Source: an uncultured Ruminococcus sp.
GTDB lineage: Bacteria; Bacillota; Clostridia; Oscillospirales; Ruminococcaceae
Assembly (NCBI GenBank): GCA_902464115.1
Contig: CABQIF010000045.1
Location: forward strand, 1-14,918
Reading direction: 5' to 3'
DNA: 14,918 bases
The position numbers and the translations under genes are program-made. Below the pieces are notes generated by a model that worked only from the letters and a program-made list of their open reading frames with translations, did not search any database and was not told where the DNA came from. Positions 1-7,631 of this stretch are shown here, one piece after another (within the stretch, counting starts at the first letter, position 1; each line of letters opens with the position of its first letter).

Positions 1-107
1 TTTTTTTGATTTTCCCTTATTTTTTTCCGTTCGGGCAGATTTTTGGCGGAAAGTGGGAGAAACCATACACTTTTTTTGTACAAACTGTAAAAATCAGAAC
101 AGAATGC

Positions 108-136
108 TTGATTTTATCGAAACAAGGTGCTATACT
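108..136 (+). promoter_or_regulatory. Promoter of the ilv operon (sigma-A type)
   Basis: TTGATT at 108-113 and TATACT at 131-136 are separated by exactly 17 bases, and TGC directly before the -10 box makes an extended -10. Transcription would start near 143, giving an untranslated leader of about 330 nt before ilvB. The match is seen in the sequence; its activity is inferred. Confidence 0.75.
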
Positions 137-183
137 AAAACACAGATATATTTTTTTGTATCCGTGTCCCGAAGGAGTTTGCC

Positions 184-306
184 ATGTATATCAGTCGTAT
201 TTTTCAAATCGCAGAACTTCCGTTTCTGCTCATCGGACTGTTTCCCCGAGTCATTGGCTTCGGGGCATGTGGCATGGCTGCAAACAAATCGGTATCAGCG
301 GATTGA
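184..306 (+). CDS. Candidate ilv leader peptide (40 aa, Ile/Leu/Val-rich)
   Basis: This short ORF has a clear ribosome binding site, AAGGAG at 172-177, six bases before the ATG. It encodes 40 residues beginning MYISRIFQIAELPF. Eleven are Ile, Leu or Val, and ten of those lie in the 22 codons at 190-255. It sits between the promoter and an intrinsic terminator (356-389) upstream of ilvB, which is the layout of an amino-acid attenuator. By analogy with enterobacterial ilv and leu leaders, ribosome stalling at these codons when branched-chain aminoacyl-tRNA is scarce would free the downstream segment 275-285 to act as antiterminator. The codons are not a run of one amino acid as in classic cases, and the overall enrichment over an average protein is modest. 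A small hydrophobic membrane peptide is the alternative. The function is inferred. Confidence 0.6.
   Translation: MYISRIFQIAELPFLLIGLFPRVIGFGACGMAANKSVSAD
244..265 (+). promoter_or_regulatory. Hairpin inside the leader ORF (possible pause or segment 1:2 hairpin)
   Basis: CCCCGA at 244-249 is perfectly complementary to TCGGGG at 260-265, with a 10-base loop. It lies just after the Ile/Leu/Val-rich codons, where a translating or stalled ribosome would open it. Bases 258-263 (CTTCGG) can also pair with CCGAAG at 375-380 in the terminator 3' arm, so this hairpin could take part in switching. Confidence 0.45.
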
Positions 307-377
307 CAAAGCAAACAAGAGACATTCTTTTTATCTGGAATTGCTTTTTCACAATGCCTCCGGTGCGTTTGCTGCCG
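275..377 (+). promoter_or_regulatory. Candidate antiterminator pairing in the ilv leader
   Basis: GGCTGCAAAC at 276-285, inside the end of the leader ORF, pairs with GTTTGCTGCC at 367-376 at nine of ten positions; a G-U pair can be added at 275/377. The pairing uses bases 375-377 of the terminator stem, so the two structures exclude each other. A ribosome that finishes at the stop codon (304-306) would mask 276-285 and allow termination, whereas one stalled at 190-255 would leave it free. This is inferred from complementarity only. Confidence 0.5.
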
Positions 378-389
378 AAGGCTTTTTTT
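356..389 (+). terminator. Intrinsic terminator in the ilv leader (attenuator)
   Basis: GCCT at 356-359 pairs with AGGC at 379-382, and CGG at 361-363 pairs with CCG at 375-377, around a single C/A mismatch. Seven T residues follow at 383-389. It lies about 80 bases upstream of ilvB and downstream of the promoter, so it must be read through for the operon to be expressed. Confidence 0.65.
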
Positions 390-470
390 AAAAACCGCTG
401 CCGGCAAATGGCGGTTTCGGAAAAGGGCAGCAAACGAATCTCACAAGAAGAAATCAAAAAGGTGGAAACT

Positions 471-2153
471 ATGAAATTAAACGGTGCACAAATTGTCATT
501 GAAACACTGATTGAACAAGGTACGACAACCGTTTTCGGTTATCCGGGCGGTCAGGTCATCAACATCTATGATGCTCTGTACCTTGCAAGCGATCGCATTC
601 ATCATATTATTACCGCACATGAACAAGGTGCTTCCCACGCAGCAGACGGCTACGCCAGAGCAACCGGAAAAGTTGGCGTTGTCATCGCAACTTCCGGCCC
701 GGGTGCAACCAATCTGGTCACTGGTATCGCAACGGCTTATCTGGACTCCGTTCCGCTGGTTGCCATCACCGGCAACGTTCCGAACTCTCTGATTGGACGA
801 GACAGCTTCCAGGAAGTTGATATTACCGGTGTTACCATGCCGATTACCAAGCACAACTTCTTTGTTAAGAAGATTGAAGACCTTGCCCCGACCATTCGGG
901 AGGCATTCCGCATCGCAAAGTCCGGTCGTCCTGGTCCTGTCCTCGTAGACATTCCGAAGGATGTTCAGACAGCTTTGTATGAATACAATGTAGAACCGGT
1001 TGTAGAAAAGGCACCTGTTCCGGAAGTAGACCCTGAACTGTTGAAGCAGGCAGCAGAATTGATTGCTGCTGCAAAGAAACCGTACATCTACATCGGCGGC
1101 GGTGCAATTACCGACAACGCTGGCGAAGAAATTATCGCACTGGCAGATAAGATGGATGCACCGATTGGCTGCACCATGATGGGCATTTCCGCTGTTCCGA
1201 CCGACCATCCTCGGTATCTGGGCATGGAAGGGATGCACGGTCATTATGCATCTTCGATCGCACAGAATGAAGCAGACTTGATTCTGACTGCTGGCTGCCG
1301 GTTCAGCGACAGAGGTACTGGCAACACTGCCAAGTATGCAAAGCATGCAAAAATCATTCACATTGATATTGATGCATCCGAATTGAACAAGAATATTTCC
1401 GTAGAACTGGGCATTGCTGGTTCGATGAAGAAGATTCTCTCGGATTTGATTGCAATGATTCCGCAGCAGCAGCATCCGGAATGGGATGCCCGCATTCAGG
1501 AATTGGTTGCAACCACAAAGGAACTCGAAACACAGAAAGACGATGAACTGACACCGTTCACTGCATTGGATGCCGTTGCAGAAGCTGCAAAGAATGCAAA
1601 TGAAGATGTCATCGTTGCCACAGACGTTGGTCAGCATCAGATGTGGACAGCACAGCGTTACCCGTTCTCGAAGCCGAGAACCTTTATTTCCAGCGGCGGT
1701 CTGGGTACAATGGGCTTTGGTCTGGGTGCTGCAATCGGTGCAGCAACTGGCACTGGCAAGAAGACCGTTCTGGTTACCGGTGACGGCAGCTTCGGCATGA
1801 ACCTGAACGAACTGGCAACCGCTGTTTCCAATCAGACTCCAGTTGTCGTATTCATCATGAACAACGGCGTTTTGGGTATGGTTCGGCAGTGGCAGACCCT
1901 CTTCTTCGATAAACATTACTCCAATACAACACTGGAACGCAAGACCGACTTCGTGAAGCTCGCAGAAGCATTTGGTCTGCCGGGATTCCGTGCCGCTTCC
2001 CTGCCGGAACTCAAGGAAGTTCTGAAACAGGCTTTCGCTGTACAGGGGCCGGTTCTGGTGGATTGTGCCATCGACTGTGATGCATTCGTTCTCCCGATGC
2101 TGCCGCCGGGTGGTGCGGTAGAAGACATCATCACCGATGTATCAGCCCTGTAA
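471..2153 (+). CDS. ilvB: Acetolactate synthase large (catalytic) subunit
   Basis: This is the ThDP-dependent enzyme that condenses two pyruvates to 2-acetolactate, or pyruvate with 2-oxobutyrate to 2-aceto-2-hydroxybutyrate, the first common step of valine, leucine and isoleucine synthesis in the cytoplasm. The 560-residue product begins MKLNGAQIVIETL. It carries the ThDP-activating glutamate (E51 in AHEQGASHAADGYARATG) and the ThDP/Mg motif GDGSFGMN starting at about residue 437 and closing with NN at about 464-465. Length and domain order are typical of the family. The frame stays open upstream to position 6, but ATG 471 follows AAAGGTGG and matches family N-termini, so the upstream part is leader RNA. 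ilvN, its regulatory subunit, follows after 13 bases. Regulation is probably by the attenuator upstream. Confidence 0.97.
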   Translation: MKLNGAQIVIETLIEQGTTTVFGYPGGQVINIYDALYLASDRIHHIITAHEQGASHAADGYARATGKVGVVIATSGPGATNLVTGIATAYLDSVPLVAITGNVPNSLIGRDSFQEVDITGVTMPITKHNFFVKKIEDLAPTIREAFRIAKSGRPGPVLVDIPKDVQTALYEYNVEPVVEKAPVPEVDPELLKQAAELIAAAKKPYIYIGGGAITDNAGEEIIALADKMDAPIGCTMMGISAVPTDHPRYLGMEGMHGHYASSIAQNEADLILTAGCRFSDRGTGNTAKYAKHAKIIHIDIDASELNKNISVELGIAGSMKKILSDLIAMIPQQQHPEWDARIQELVATTKELETQKDDELTPFTALDAVAEAAKNANEDVIVATDVGQHQMWTAQRYPFSKPRTFISSGGLGTMGFGLGAAIGAATGTGKKTVLVTGDGSFGMNLNELATAVSNQTPVVVFIMNNGVLGMVRQWQTLFFDKHYSNTTLERKTDFVKLAEAFGLPGFRAASLPELKEVLKQAFAVQGPVLVDCAIDCDAFVLPMLPPGGAVEDIITDVSAL

Positions 2154-2166
2154 GGAGGAAAAAACA

Positions 2167-2664
2167 ATGGAACGGTTTATTATTTCGATTTTGGTTGCAA
2201 ACCATTCCGGTGTACTGTCCCGTGTTTCGGGGATGTTCACTCGGCGTGGATTCAATATTGATACGCTCACCGTTGGCGAAACGGAATCTCCGGAATTCTC
2301 CCGGATCACCATTTCGATGCACGACGACGAAGCAATCTGTAATCAGATTGTCAAGCAGTTGGAAAAAATGTACGATGTCAAGAAAGTACAGGTTATGCAG
2401 CGGGATGAAACCGTTGCAAGAGAACTGCTGCTTATCAAGATCAAAAACAACGCTGCGGAACGGCAGGACATCATGTCGGTTGTCGATGTCTTCCGTGCAA
2501 AAATCACGGACTATTCTCCGGAAGCTCTGGTCATTGAGATCCGTGGTGTTTCCACAAAAATCAATGCTTTTATTGAGCTGCTCGAACCATACGGCATCCT
2601 GGAAATGTGCCGGACGGGTCTGGTTGCTCTTGAAAGAGGCGGCAATTGCCTGAAAAACGCATAA
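2167..2664 (+). CDS. ilvN: Acetolactate synthase small (regulatory) subunit
   Basis: This is the regulatory partner of IlvB: it raises catalytic activity and gives feedback inhibition, usually by valine. The 165-residue product begins MERFIISILVANHSGVLSRV. Residues about 2-80 form an ACT domain with the expected NHSGVLSRVSGMFTRRGFNI signature. The remaining half matches the C-terminal small-subunit domain, so this is the long (about 160-170 aa) form and not the short IlvM type. The start is fixed by TAAGGAGG immediately upstream, which includes the ilvB stop; an in-frame ATG at 2137 lies inside ilvB and is unlikely. It lies between ilvB and ilvC in one transcription unit. Confidence 0.96.
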   Translation: MERFIISILVANHSGVLSRVSGMFTRRGFNIDTLTVGETESPEFSRITISMHDDEAICNQIVKQLEKMYDVKKVQVMQRDETVARELLLIKIKNNAAERQDIMSVVDVFRAKITDYSPEALVIEIRGVSTKINAFIELLEPYGILEMCRTGLVALERGGNCLKNA

Positions 2665-2708
2665 CCGCCGATATATTATCCGATATTTTTTATAAAGGAG
2701 TCTTTACG

Positions 2709-3743
2709 ATGAAACAAACAGCAAGAGTTTTTTATCAGGAAGATTGTGATCTGTCTTTACTGTATGGCAAGACCATTGCAGTCATCGGCTACGGCAGCCA
2801 GGGTCATGCACATGCCCTGAATGCAAAGGAATCACTCGGTGACAAGGCAAGAGTCATCATTGGTCTGTACGAAGGCAGCAAGTCCTGGGCAAAGGCTGAA
2901 AAGCAGGGCTTTGAAGTATTTACAACCGCAGAAGCTGCAAAGCAGGCAGACATCATCATGATCCTGATCAACGATGAAAAGCAGGCTGCTATGTATAAGA
3001 AGGATATCGAACCGAACCTGAAGGCTGGCGATATGCTGATGTTCGCTCACGGTTTCAACATTCACTTCGGCTGCATCAAGCCGCCGGCTGACATTGATGT
3101 TACCATGATCGCTCCGAAGGCACCGGGTCACACCGTTCGTTCGGAATATCAGGCTGGCAAGGGTACTCCGTGCCTGGTTGCTGTAGAACAGGATGCAACT
3201 GGCAAGGCTATGGATCTGGCTCTGGCTTATGGTCTGGCAATCGGCGGTGCAAGAGCTGGTATTCTGGAAACCACTTTCCGGACAGAAACCGAAACCGACT
3301 TGTTCGGTGAACAGGCTGTTCTCTGCGGCGGTGTTTGTGCTCTGATGCAGGCTGGTTTTGAAACCCTGTGCGAAGCTGGTTACGACCCGAGAAACGCTTA
3401 CTTTGAATGCATTCACGAAATGAAGCTGATCGTTGACCTGATCTATCAGAGCGGTTTTGCTGGTATGCGTTACTCCATCTCCAACACTGCTGAATACGGC
3501 GACTACATCACTGGTCCGAAGATCATCACGGAAGATACCAAGAAGGCTATGAAGCAGATCCTGAAGGACATCCAGGATGGCTCTTTCGCAAAGGAATTCC
3601 TGCTGGATATGTCGGATGCTGGTGCACAGGTTCACTTCAAGGCTATGCGGAAGCTGGCTTCTGAACATCCGTCTGAAAAGGTCGGCGAAGAAATCCGGAA
3701 GCTGTACAGCTGGAACGGCGAAGACAAACTGATCAACAACTAA
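2709..3743 (+). CDS. ilvC: Ketol-acid reductoisomerase (class I)
   Basis: It isomerises and reduces acetolactate or acetohydroxybutyrate to the dihydroxy acids, using NAD(P)H and Mg2+. The 344-residue product is of class I length. It has the Rossmann motif GYGSQGHAHALN (residues 27-38), the conserved His in FAHGFNIHFG (112-121), and metal ligands D197 and E201 in ETDLFGEQ plus E233 and E237 in the C-terminal helical domain. The loop that recognises the cofactor 2'-phosphate reads GLYEGSKSW (52-60): the arginine common in NADPH enzymes is replaced by Tyr, followed by Glu, which may mean NADH use or dual specificity (inference). ATG 2709 follows AAAGGAG; an earlier in-frame ATG at 2646 lies inside ilvN. 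A strong terminator follows. Confidence 0.97.
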   Translation: MKQTARVFYQEDCDLSLLYGKTIAVIGYGSQGHAHALNAKESLGDKARVIIGLYEGSKSWAKAEKQGFEVFTTAEAAKQADIIMILINDEKQAAMYKKDIEPNLKAGDMLMFAHGFNIHFGCIKPPADIDVTMIAPKAPGHTVRSEYQAGKGTPCLVAVEQDATGKAMDLALAYGLAIGGARAGILETTFRTETETDLFGEQAVLCGGVCALMQAGFETLCEAGYDPRNAYFECIHEMKLIVDLIYQSGFAGMRYSISNTAEYGDYITGPKIITEDTKKAMKQILKDIQDGSFAKEFLLDMSDAGAQVHFKAMRKLASEHPSEKVGEEIRKLYSWNGEDKLINN

Positions 3744-3804
3744 GAGAAGCAAGCAACCTATCCCCTTATTGGAACGGGACAGCGTAGCGTAGAATCTTTT
3801 TAAG

Positions 3805-3843
3805 CTGCTTTCCTGATGGTTCAATCGGGAAAGCAGTTTTTTT
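3805..3843 (+). terminator. Strong intrinsic terminator after ilvC
   Basis: Bases 3805-3817 pair with 3824-3836 (13 bp including one G-U), the outer nine pairs being CTGCTTTCC with GGAAAGCAG. A run of seven T follows at 3837-3843. It separates ilvBNC from ilvD by 160 bases of non-coding DNA. I saw no convincing promoter between it and ilvD, so partial read-through may lower ilvD and downstream expression. Confidence 0.85.
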
Positions 3844-3906
3844 CTCCAACCCCCTCTGAACGGTTCGGAGAAACACCTATTTGAATTTGGATAAGAGGTA
3901 ATCAAA

Positions 3907-5568
3907 ATGGCAGGTAATTTTTATTGTGACGGTGTGGGAAAAGCCCCACAGCGTTCCCTTTTCCATGCACTCGGCATGACCAAAGAAGAAATGGAACGGC
4001 CGCTGGTCGGAATCGTTTCCTCTTATAACGAAATCGTTCCGGGTCATATGAACATCGATAAAATCGTAGAAGCTGTCAAAACCGGCGTTTCCATGGCTGG
4101 CGGTACTCCCGTTGTATTTCCGGCAATCGCAGTTTGTGACGGCATTGCCATGGGTCACGTTGGCATGAAATATTCTCTGGTCACCAGAGATTTGATTGCC
4201 GATTCTACCGAATGTATGGCTCTGGCTCATCACTTCGATGCACTGGTTATGATCCCGAACTGCGACAAGAACGTACCGGGCTTGCTGATGGCAGCTGCTC
4301 GTGTCAACGTTCCGACCGTATTTGTCAGCGGTGGCCCGATGTTGGCTGGTCACGTCAAGGGCAAGAAAACCAGTCTTTCCAGCATGTTTGAAGCAGTTGG
4401 CTCTTATGACGCTGGCAAGTTCACCCTCGAAGACGTGGAAGAATTTGAAAACAACGCTTGTCCAACTTGCGGTTCTTGCTCCGGTATGTATACCGCAAAC
4501 TCCATGAACTGTCTGACCGAAGTTCTGGGTATGGGCTTAAAGGGCAATGGTACAATTCCAGCAGTTTATTCCGAACGGCTCATTCTGGCAAAGAAGGCTG
4601 GTATGGCAGTTATGGACTTGTACCGGAAAAACATTCGTCCACGGGACATCATGACTGCTGAAGCATTTGAAAACGCTCTGACAGCAGATATGGCCCTGGG
4701 CTGCTCTACCAACAGTATGCTGCACATTCCGGCAATCGCAAATGAATGCGGTATCTCCATCAATCTGGATATGGCAAATGCCATCAGTGCAAAGACACCG
4801 AACTTATGTCATCTTGCTCCGGCTGGTCATGCTTACATGGAAGACCTCAACGCAGCTGGCGGCGTTTATGCAGTTCTGAACGAACTGGCAAAGAAGAACC
4901 TCATCCACACCGACACCATGACCGTTACTGGTAAGACACTGGGCGAAAATATTCAGGGCTGCATCAACAAGAATCCGGATATCATCCGTCCGATCGACAA
5001 CCCGTATAGCCCGACTGGCGGTATTGCTGTCCTCAAGGGCAACCTTGCTCCAGACCGCTGCGTTGTAAAGCGGAGTGCCGTTGCACCGGAAATGATGCAG
5101 CACAGAGGCCCGGCAAAGGTATTCAACAGCGAAGAAGAAGCCATTGCGGTGATCCGCAGCGGCGGTATCCAGAAGGGCGATGTTGTGGTGATCCGGTATG
5201 AAGGCCCTGCTGGCGGCCCTGGTATGCGGGAAATGCTCTCCCCGACTTCTGCTATTGCCGGTATGGGACTGGATAAGGACGTTGCCCTCATCACAGACGG
5301 CAGATTCTCCGGTGCAACCCGTGGGGCTGCTATCGGTCACGTTTCTCCGGAAGCTGTCAGCGGCGGTAACATCGCTTATGTACAGGATGGCGATATGATT
5401 TCCATCGACATCCCGAACTATACCATTACGCTGGAAGTTTCAGACGAAGAACTGGAAAAGCGGAAGCAGACCATGCCGATTCTGAAGAAAGACCATCTGA
5501 CTGGCTATCTGAAACGGTATGCAAAGCTGGTTTCTTCTGCGGATAAGGGAGCAATCATCAACCGATGA
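3907..5568 (+). CDS. ilvD: Dihydroxy-acid dehydratase
   Basis: This iron-sulfur enzyme dehydrates 2,3-dihydroxyisovalerate and 2,3-dihydroxy-3-methylvalerate to the branched 2-oxo acids. The 553-residue protein has the family motifs IPNCDKNVPGLLMA (C119) and ACPTCGSCSGMYTANSMNC (C188, C191). At residues 45-47 it reads PGH, as in the oxygen-labile E. coli-type enzyme, and not the PCN that supplies the first cluster cysteine in many [2Fe-2S] members. That fits an anaerobe but is an inference about cluster type. The start follows AAGAGGT at about 3894-3900. The stop overlaps the start of the lectin-like gene by four bases (ATGA), implying translational coupling. Confidence 0.97.
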   Translation: MAGNFYCDGVGKAPQRSLFHALGMTKEEMERPLVGIVSSYNEIVPGHMNIDKIVEAVKTGVSMAGGTPVVFPAIAVCDGIAMGHVGMKYSLVTRDLIADSTECMALAHHFDALVMIPNCDKNVPGLLMAAARVNVPTVFVSGGPMLAGHVKGKKTSLSSMFEAVGSYDAGKFTLEDVEEFENNACPTCGSCSGMYTANSMNCLTEVLGMGLKGNGTIPAVYSERLILAKKAGMAVMDLYRKNIRPRDIMTAEAFENALTADMALGCSTNSMLHIPAIANECGISINLDMANAISAKTPNLCHLAPAGHAYMEDLNAAGGVYAVLNELAKKNLIHTDTMTVTGKTLGENIQGCINKNPDIIRPIDNPYSPTGGIAVLKGNLAPDRCVVKRSAVAPEMMQHRGPAKVFNSEEEAIAVIRSGGIQKGDVVVIRYEGPAGGPGMREMLSPTSAIAGMGLDKDVALITDGRFSGATRGAAIGHVSPEAVSGGNIAYVQDGDMISIDIPNYTITLEVSDEELEKRKQTMPILKKDHLTGYLKRYAKLVSSADKGAIINR

Positions 5569-6308
5569 ACCTTTTCAAAAAATCCGATGAGCCTGTTTTC
5601 TCTAAAAATTTAGAACAAATCGATTCCATACAGTCCTCACAGAAGCCATCATCCAAAAAGCCCTTGCTCATTGCCGTCGTCATCACTGTCATTTGTCTGT
5701 TGCTGGTCGCCGGAAGTCTGACGGCTCTTTTCTGGCTGCATCATACAAATACAACCAGCGAATCCAGTCAAACAACGGTTCTCTCTACTACAACGGAAAG
5801 CAAGGCATCCCGTTCCGACATTCCGGAATCGGCTCTCGTCAATCCGCAAAATGGACATTCCTATCTTGTCTATCCCGATTCTTTGAATTGGGTTGATGCA
5901 AAGGTGTTCTGTCAATCGCTTGGCGGACATCTGGTCACCATTTCTGATGAACAGGAACAGGAATTTGTCGAACAGCTTGCACAAACCTGTTCGGAACGCA
6001 CAAATTTCTGGCTTGGCGGTTACTACGACCGAAATCGGGACATCTGGAAATGGGTCGATGGAACGCCATTCACCTATACAAACTGGGATTCCTGGGACAA
6101 TGGCGGAATCGAACTCAGCCAGCCGGACAACCACACCGGAAATGAATGGTATATTCGTTTTGGAAAGTCCGATCAAACCTATGAAACTTGGGTCGAACAT
6201 GCTGGACGCTGGAATGATATTGCAAACAGAGCTGGCGATGCGGATGACGATGTTCCGCTAAATTCATTTGGTTTTATCTGCGAATGGGATTCAACCAACA
6301 ATAACTAA
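5565..6308 (+). CDS. Membrane-anchored C-type-lectin-domain protein
   Basis: The 247-residue protein has no obvious metabolic role in this operon. Residues 1-32 are polar and probably cytoplasmic. Residues 33-57 form one hydrophobic membrane segment, followed by a Ser/Thr-rich linker (about 61-84). Residues about 93-242 match a C-type-lectin fold: WVDAKVFCQSLGGHLVTI, FWLGG, WKWVDGTPFTYTNW, WND (216-218) and FICEW near the end. C116 and C239 are placed for the conserved long disulfide. QPD (186-188) together with WND resembles the calcium and galactose-type ligand motif of animal lectins, though bacterial domains of this fold often bind other ligands. Orientation is predicted N-in with the lectin domain outside. 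ATG overlaps the ilvD TGA, and AAGGGAG lies 13 bases upstream, so reinitiation is likely. The ligand is unknown. Confidence 0.85.
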   Translation: MNLFKKSDEPVFSKNLEQIDSIQSSQKPSSKKPLLIAVVITVICLLLVAGSLTALFWLHHTNTTSESSQTTVLSTTTESKASRSDIPESALVNPQNGHSYLVYPDSLNWVDAKVFCQSLGGHLVTISDEQEQEFVEQLAQTCSERTNFWLGGYYDRNRDIWKWVDGTPFTYTNWDSWDNGGIELSQPDNHTGNEWYIRFGKSDQTYETWVEHAGRWNDIANRAGDADDDVPLNSFGFICEWDSTNNN

Positions 6309-6314
6309 TCACCT

Positions 6315-6331
6315 GAGAACACAAGGTTCTC
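6315..6331 (+). other. Small hairpin between the lectin-like gene and leuC
   Basis: GAGAAC at 6315-6320 pairs with GTTCTC at 6326-6331 around a five-base loop. No T-run follows, so it is not a terminator. It may be a processing or stability element, or chance. Confidence 0.3.
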
Positions 6332-6362
6332 TACTTTAAAAAATAAAGGAGGAGTTTTCCCT

Positions 6363-7631
6363 ATGGGTATGACCATGACACAAAAAATCCTTGCTGCTCA
6401 CGCTGGCTTGGATCATGTAGAAGCTGGTCAACTGATTCTGGTCAACTTGGATCGGGTGCTCGGTAACGATATCACCTCTCCGGTTGCCATCCGGGAATTC
6501 AACAAACTCGGTACGGATCACGTTTTCGACAAGGACAAAGTTACCATGGTAATGGATCACTTTGCCCCAAATAAAGATATTAAGGCTGCAACTCAGTGCA
6601 AAATGTGCCGGGATTTCTGCAACGAAAAGGAAGTTACCCACTTCTATGACGTTGGTCAGATGGGCATTGAACACGCTCTGCTGCCGGAAAAAGGACTGGT
6701 TGTTTCCGGTGACGTTGTCATCGGTGCAGACTCCCACACCTGTACCTATGGTGCACTGGGTGCATTTTCCACTGGTGTTGGTTCAACCGATATGGCGTGT
6801 GGCATGGCAATCGGTAAGGCTTGGTTTAAAGTACCGTCTGCTATCCAGTTTGAATTGAAGGGCAAGCTGAACCCGTATATCTCCGGTAAGGATGTCATCC
6901 TGCACATCATCGGTATGATTGGCGTAGACGGTGCTCTGTACAAGTCTATGGAATTTGTCGGCGAAGGCGTTGCTAGCCTGTCCATGAGCGACCGGCTGAC
7001 CATGACCAACATGGCAATTGAAGCTGGTGCAAAGAATGGTATCTTTGCAGTGGACGACCAGACCTTGGCTTATGTTGCGGAACACAGCGACCGGAAACCA
7101 GTTGTCTACACCGCAGACGAAGACGCTGTTTATGAAAAGAAGTATGTCATCGACCTGTCTGAAATCAAGTCTACTGTTGCATTCCCACACCTGCCGGGCA
7201 ACACCAGAACCATTGATGAAGTGGGCGATGTGAAGATTGACCAGGTTGTCATTGGCTCTTGCACCAACGGCTTCTATCGGGATATGGAAGAAGCTGCTTC
7301 CATTCTCAAGGGCAAAAAAGTTGCCAAGAATGTACGTGCCATCATCATTCCGGCAACCCAGTCCATCTACCTCAAGGCAATGGAAAACGGCTTGCTGAAA
7401 ACCTTTATTGAAGCTGGCTGCGTTGTTTCTACGCCGACTTGCGGGCCTTGCCTCGGCGGTCATATGGGCATCCTTGCAGCAGGCGAACGGGCAGTTTCCA
7501 CCACAAACCGGAACTTTGTCGGCAGAATGGGACACCCGACTTCTGAAGTTTATCTGGCAAGCCCAGCTGTTGCAGCTGCCAGTGCCATCACCGGCAGAAT
7601 CACAGACCCGAAGGAGGTTTTGGCAAAATGA
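6363..7631 (+). CDS. leuC: 3-isopropylmalate dehydratase large subunit
   Basis: With LeuD it forms the [4Fe-4S] isomerase that converts 2-isopropylmalate to 3-isopropylmalate in leucine synthesis. The 422-residue length places it in the short, archaeal/clostridial-type large-subunit group, which also includes homoaconitases, so specificity rests partly on context (leuD and leuB nearby). Cluster cysteines are C300 in SCTNG and C360/C363 in TCGPCLGG. VIGADSHTCTYGALGAFSTG is also diagnostic of the aconitase superfamily. ATG 6363 follows AAAGGAGGAG; ATG 6369 is a possible alternative start two codons later. The TGA overlaps the leuD start by four bases. Confidence 0.95.
   Translation: MGMTMTQKILAAHAGLDHVEAGQLILVNLDRVLGNDITSPVAIREFNKLGTDHVFDKDKVTMVMDHFAPNKDIKAATQCKMCRDFCNEKEVTHFYDVGQMGIEHALLPEKGLVVSGDVVIGADSHTCTYGALGAFSTGVGSTDMACGMAIGKAWFKVPSAIQFELKGKLNPYISGKDVILHIIGMIGVDGALYKSMEFVGEGVASLSMSDRLTMTNMAIEAGAKNGIFAVDDQTLAYVAEHSDRKPVVYTADEDAVYEKKYVIDLSEIKSTVAFPHLPGNTRTIDEVGDVKIDQVVIGSCTNGFYRDMEEAASILKGKKVAKNVRAIIIPATQSIYLKAMENGLLKTFIEAGCVVSTPTCGPCLGGHMGILAAGERAVSTTNRNFVGRMGHPTSEVYLASPAVAAASAITGRITDPKEVLAK

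Noticed and set aside
75..84. Ten-base palindrome TTTGTACAAA upstream of the ilv promoter
   Set aside because: It is short, AT-rich and single-copy as far as I could see; not enough to call an operator.
6..470. N-terminal extension of ilvB, with the reading frame open from position 6
   Set aside because: The promoter, leader ORF and terminator lie inside it, and the protein sequence before residue MKLNGAQ is unlike any acetolactate synthase. ATG 471 has its own ribosome binding site.
143..470. T-box riboswitch in the ilv leader
   Set aside because: No T-box consensus block and no recognisable specifier stem were found; the GGTGG at 461-465 is just the ilvB ribosome binding site region.
477..1916. 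Long open frame (479 codons) on the minus strand opposite ilvB
   Set aside because: It mirrors the codon bias of ilvB, has no recognisable domain and is Cys/Asn-rich in the manner of antisense translation; no ribosome binding site or neighbouring gene supports it.
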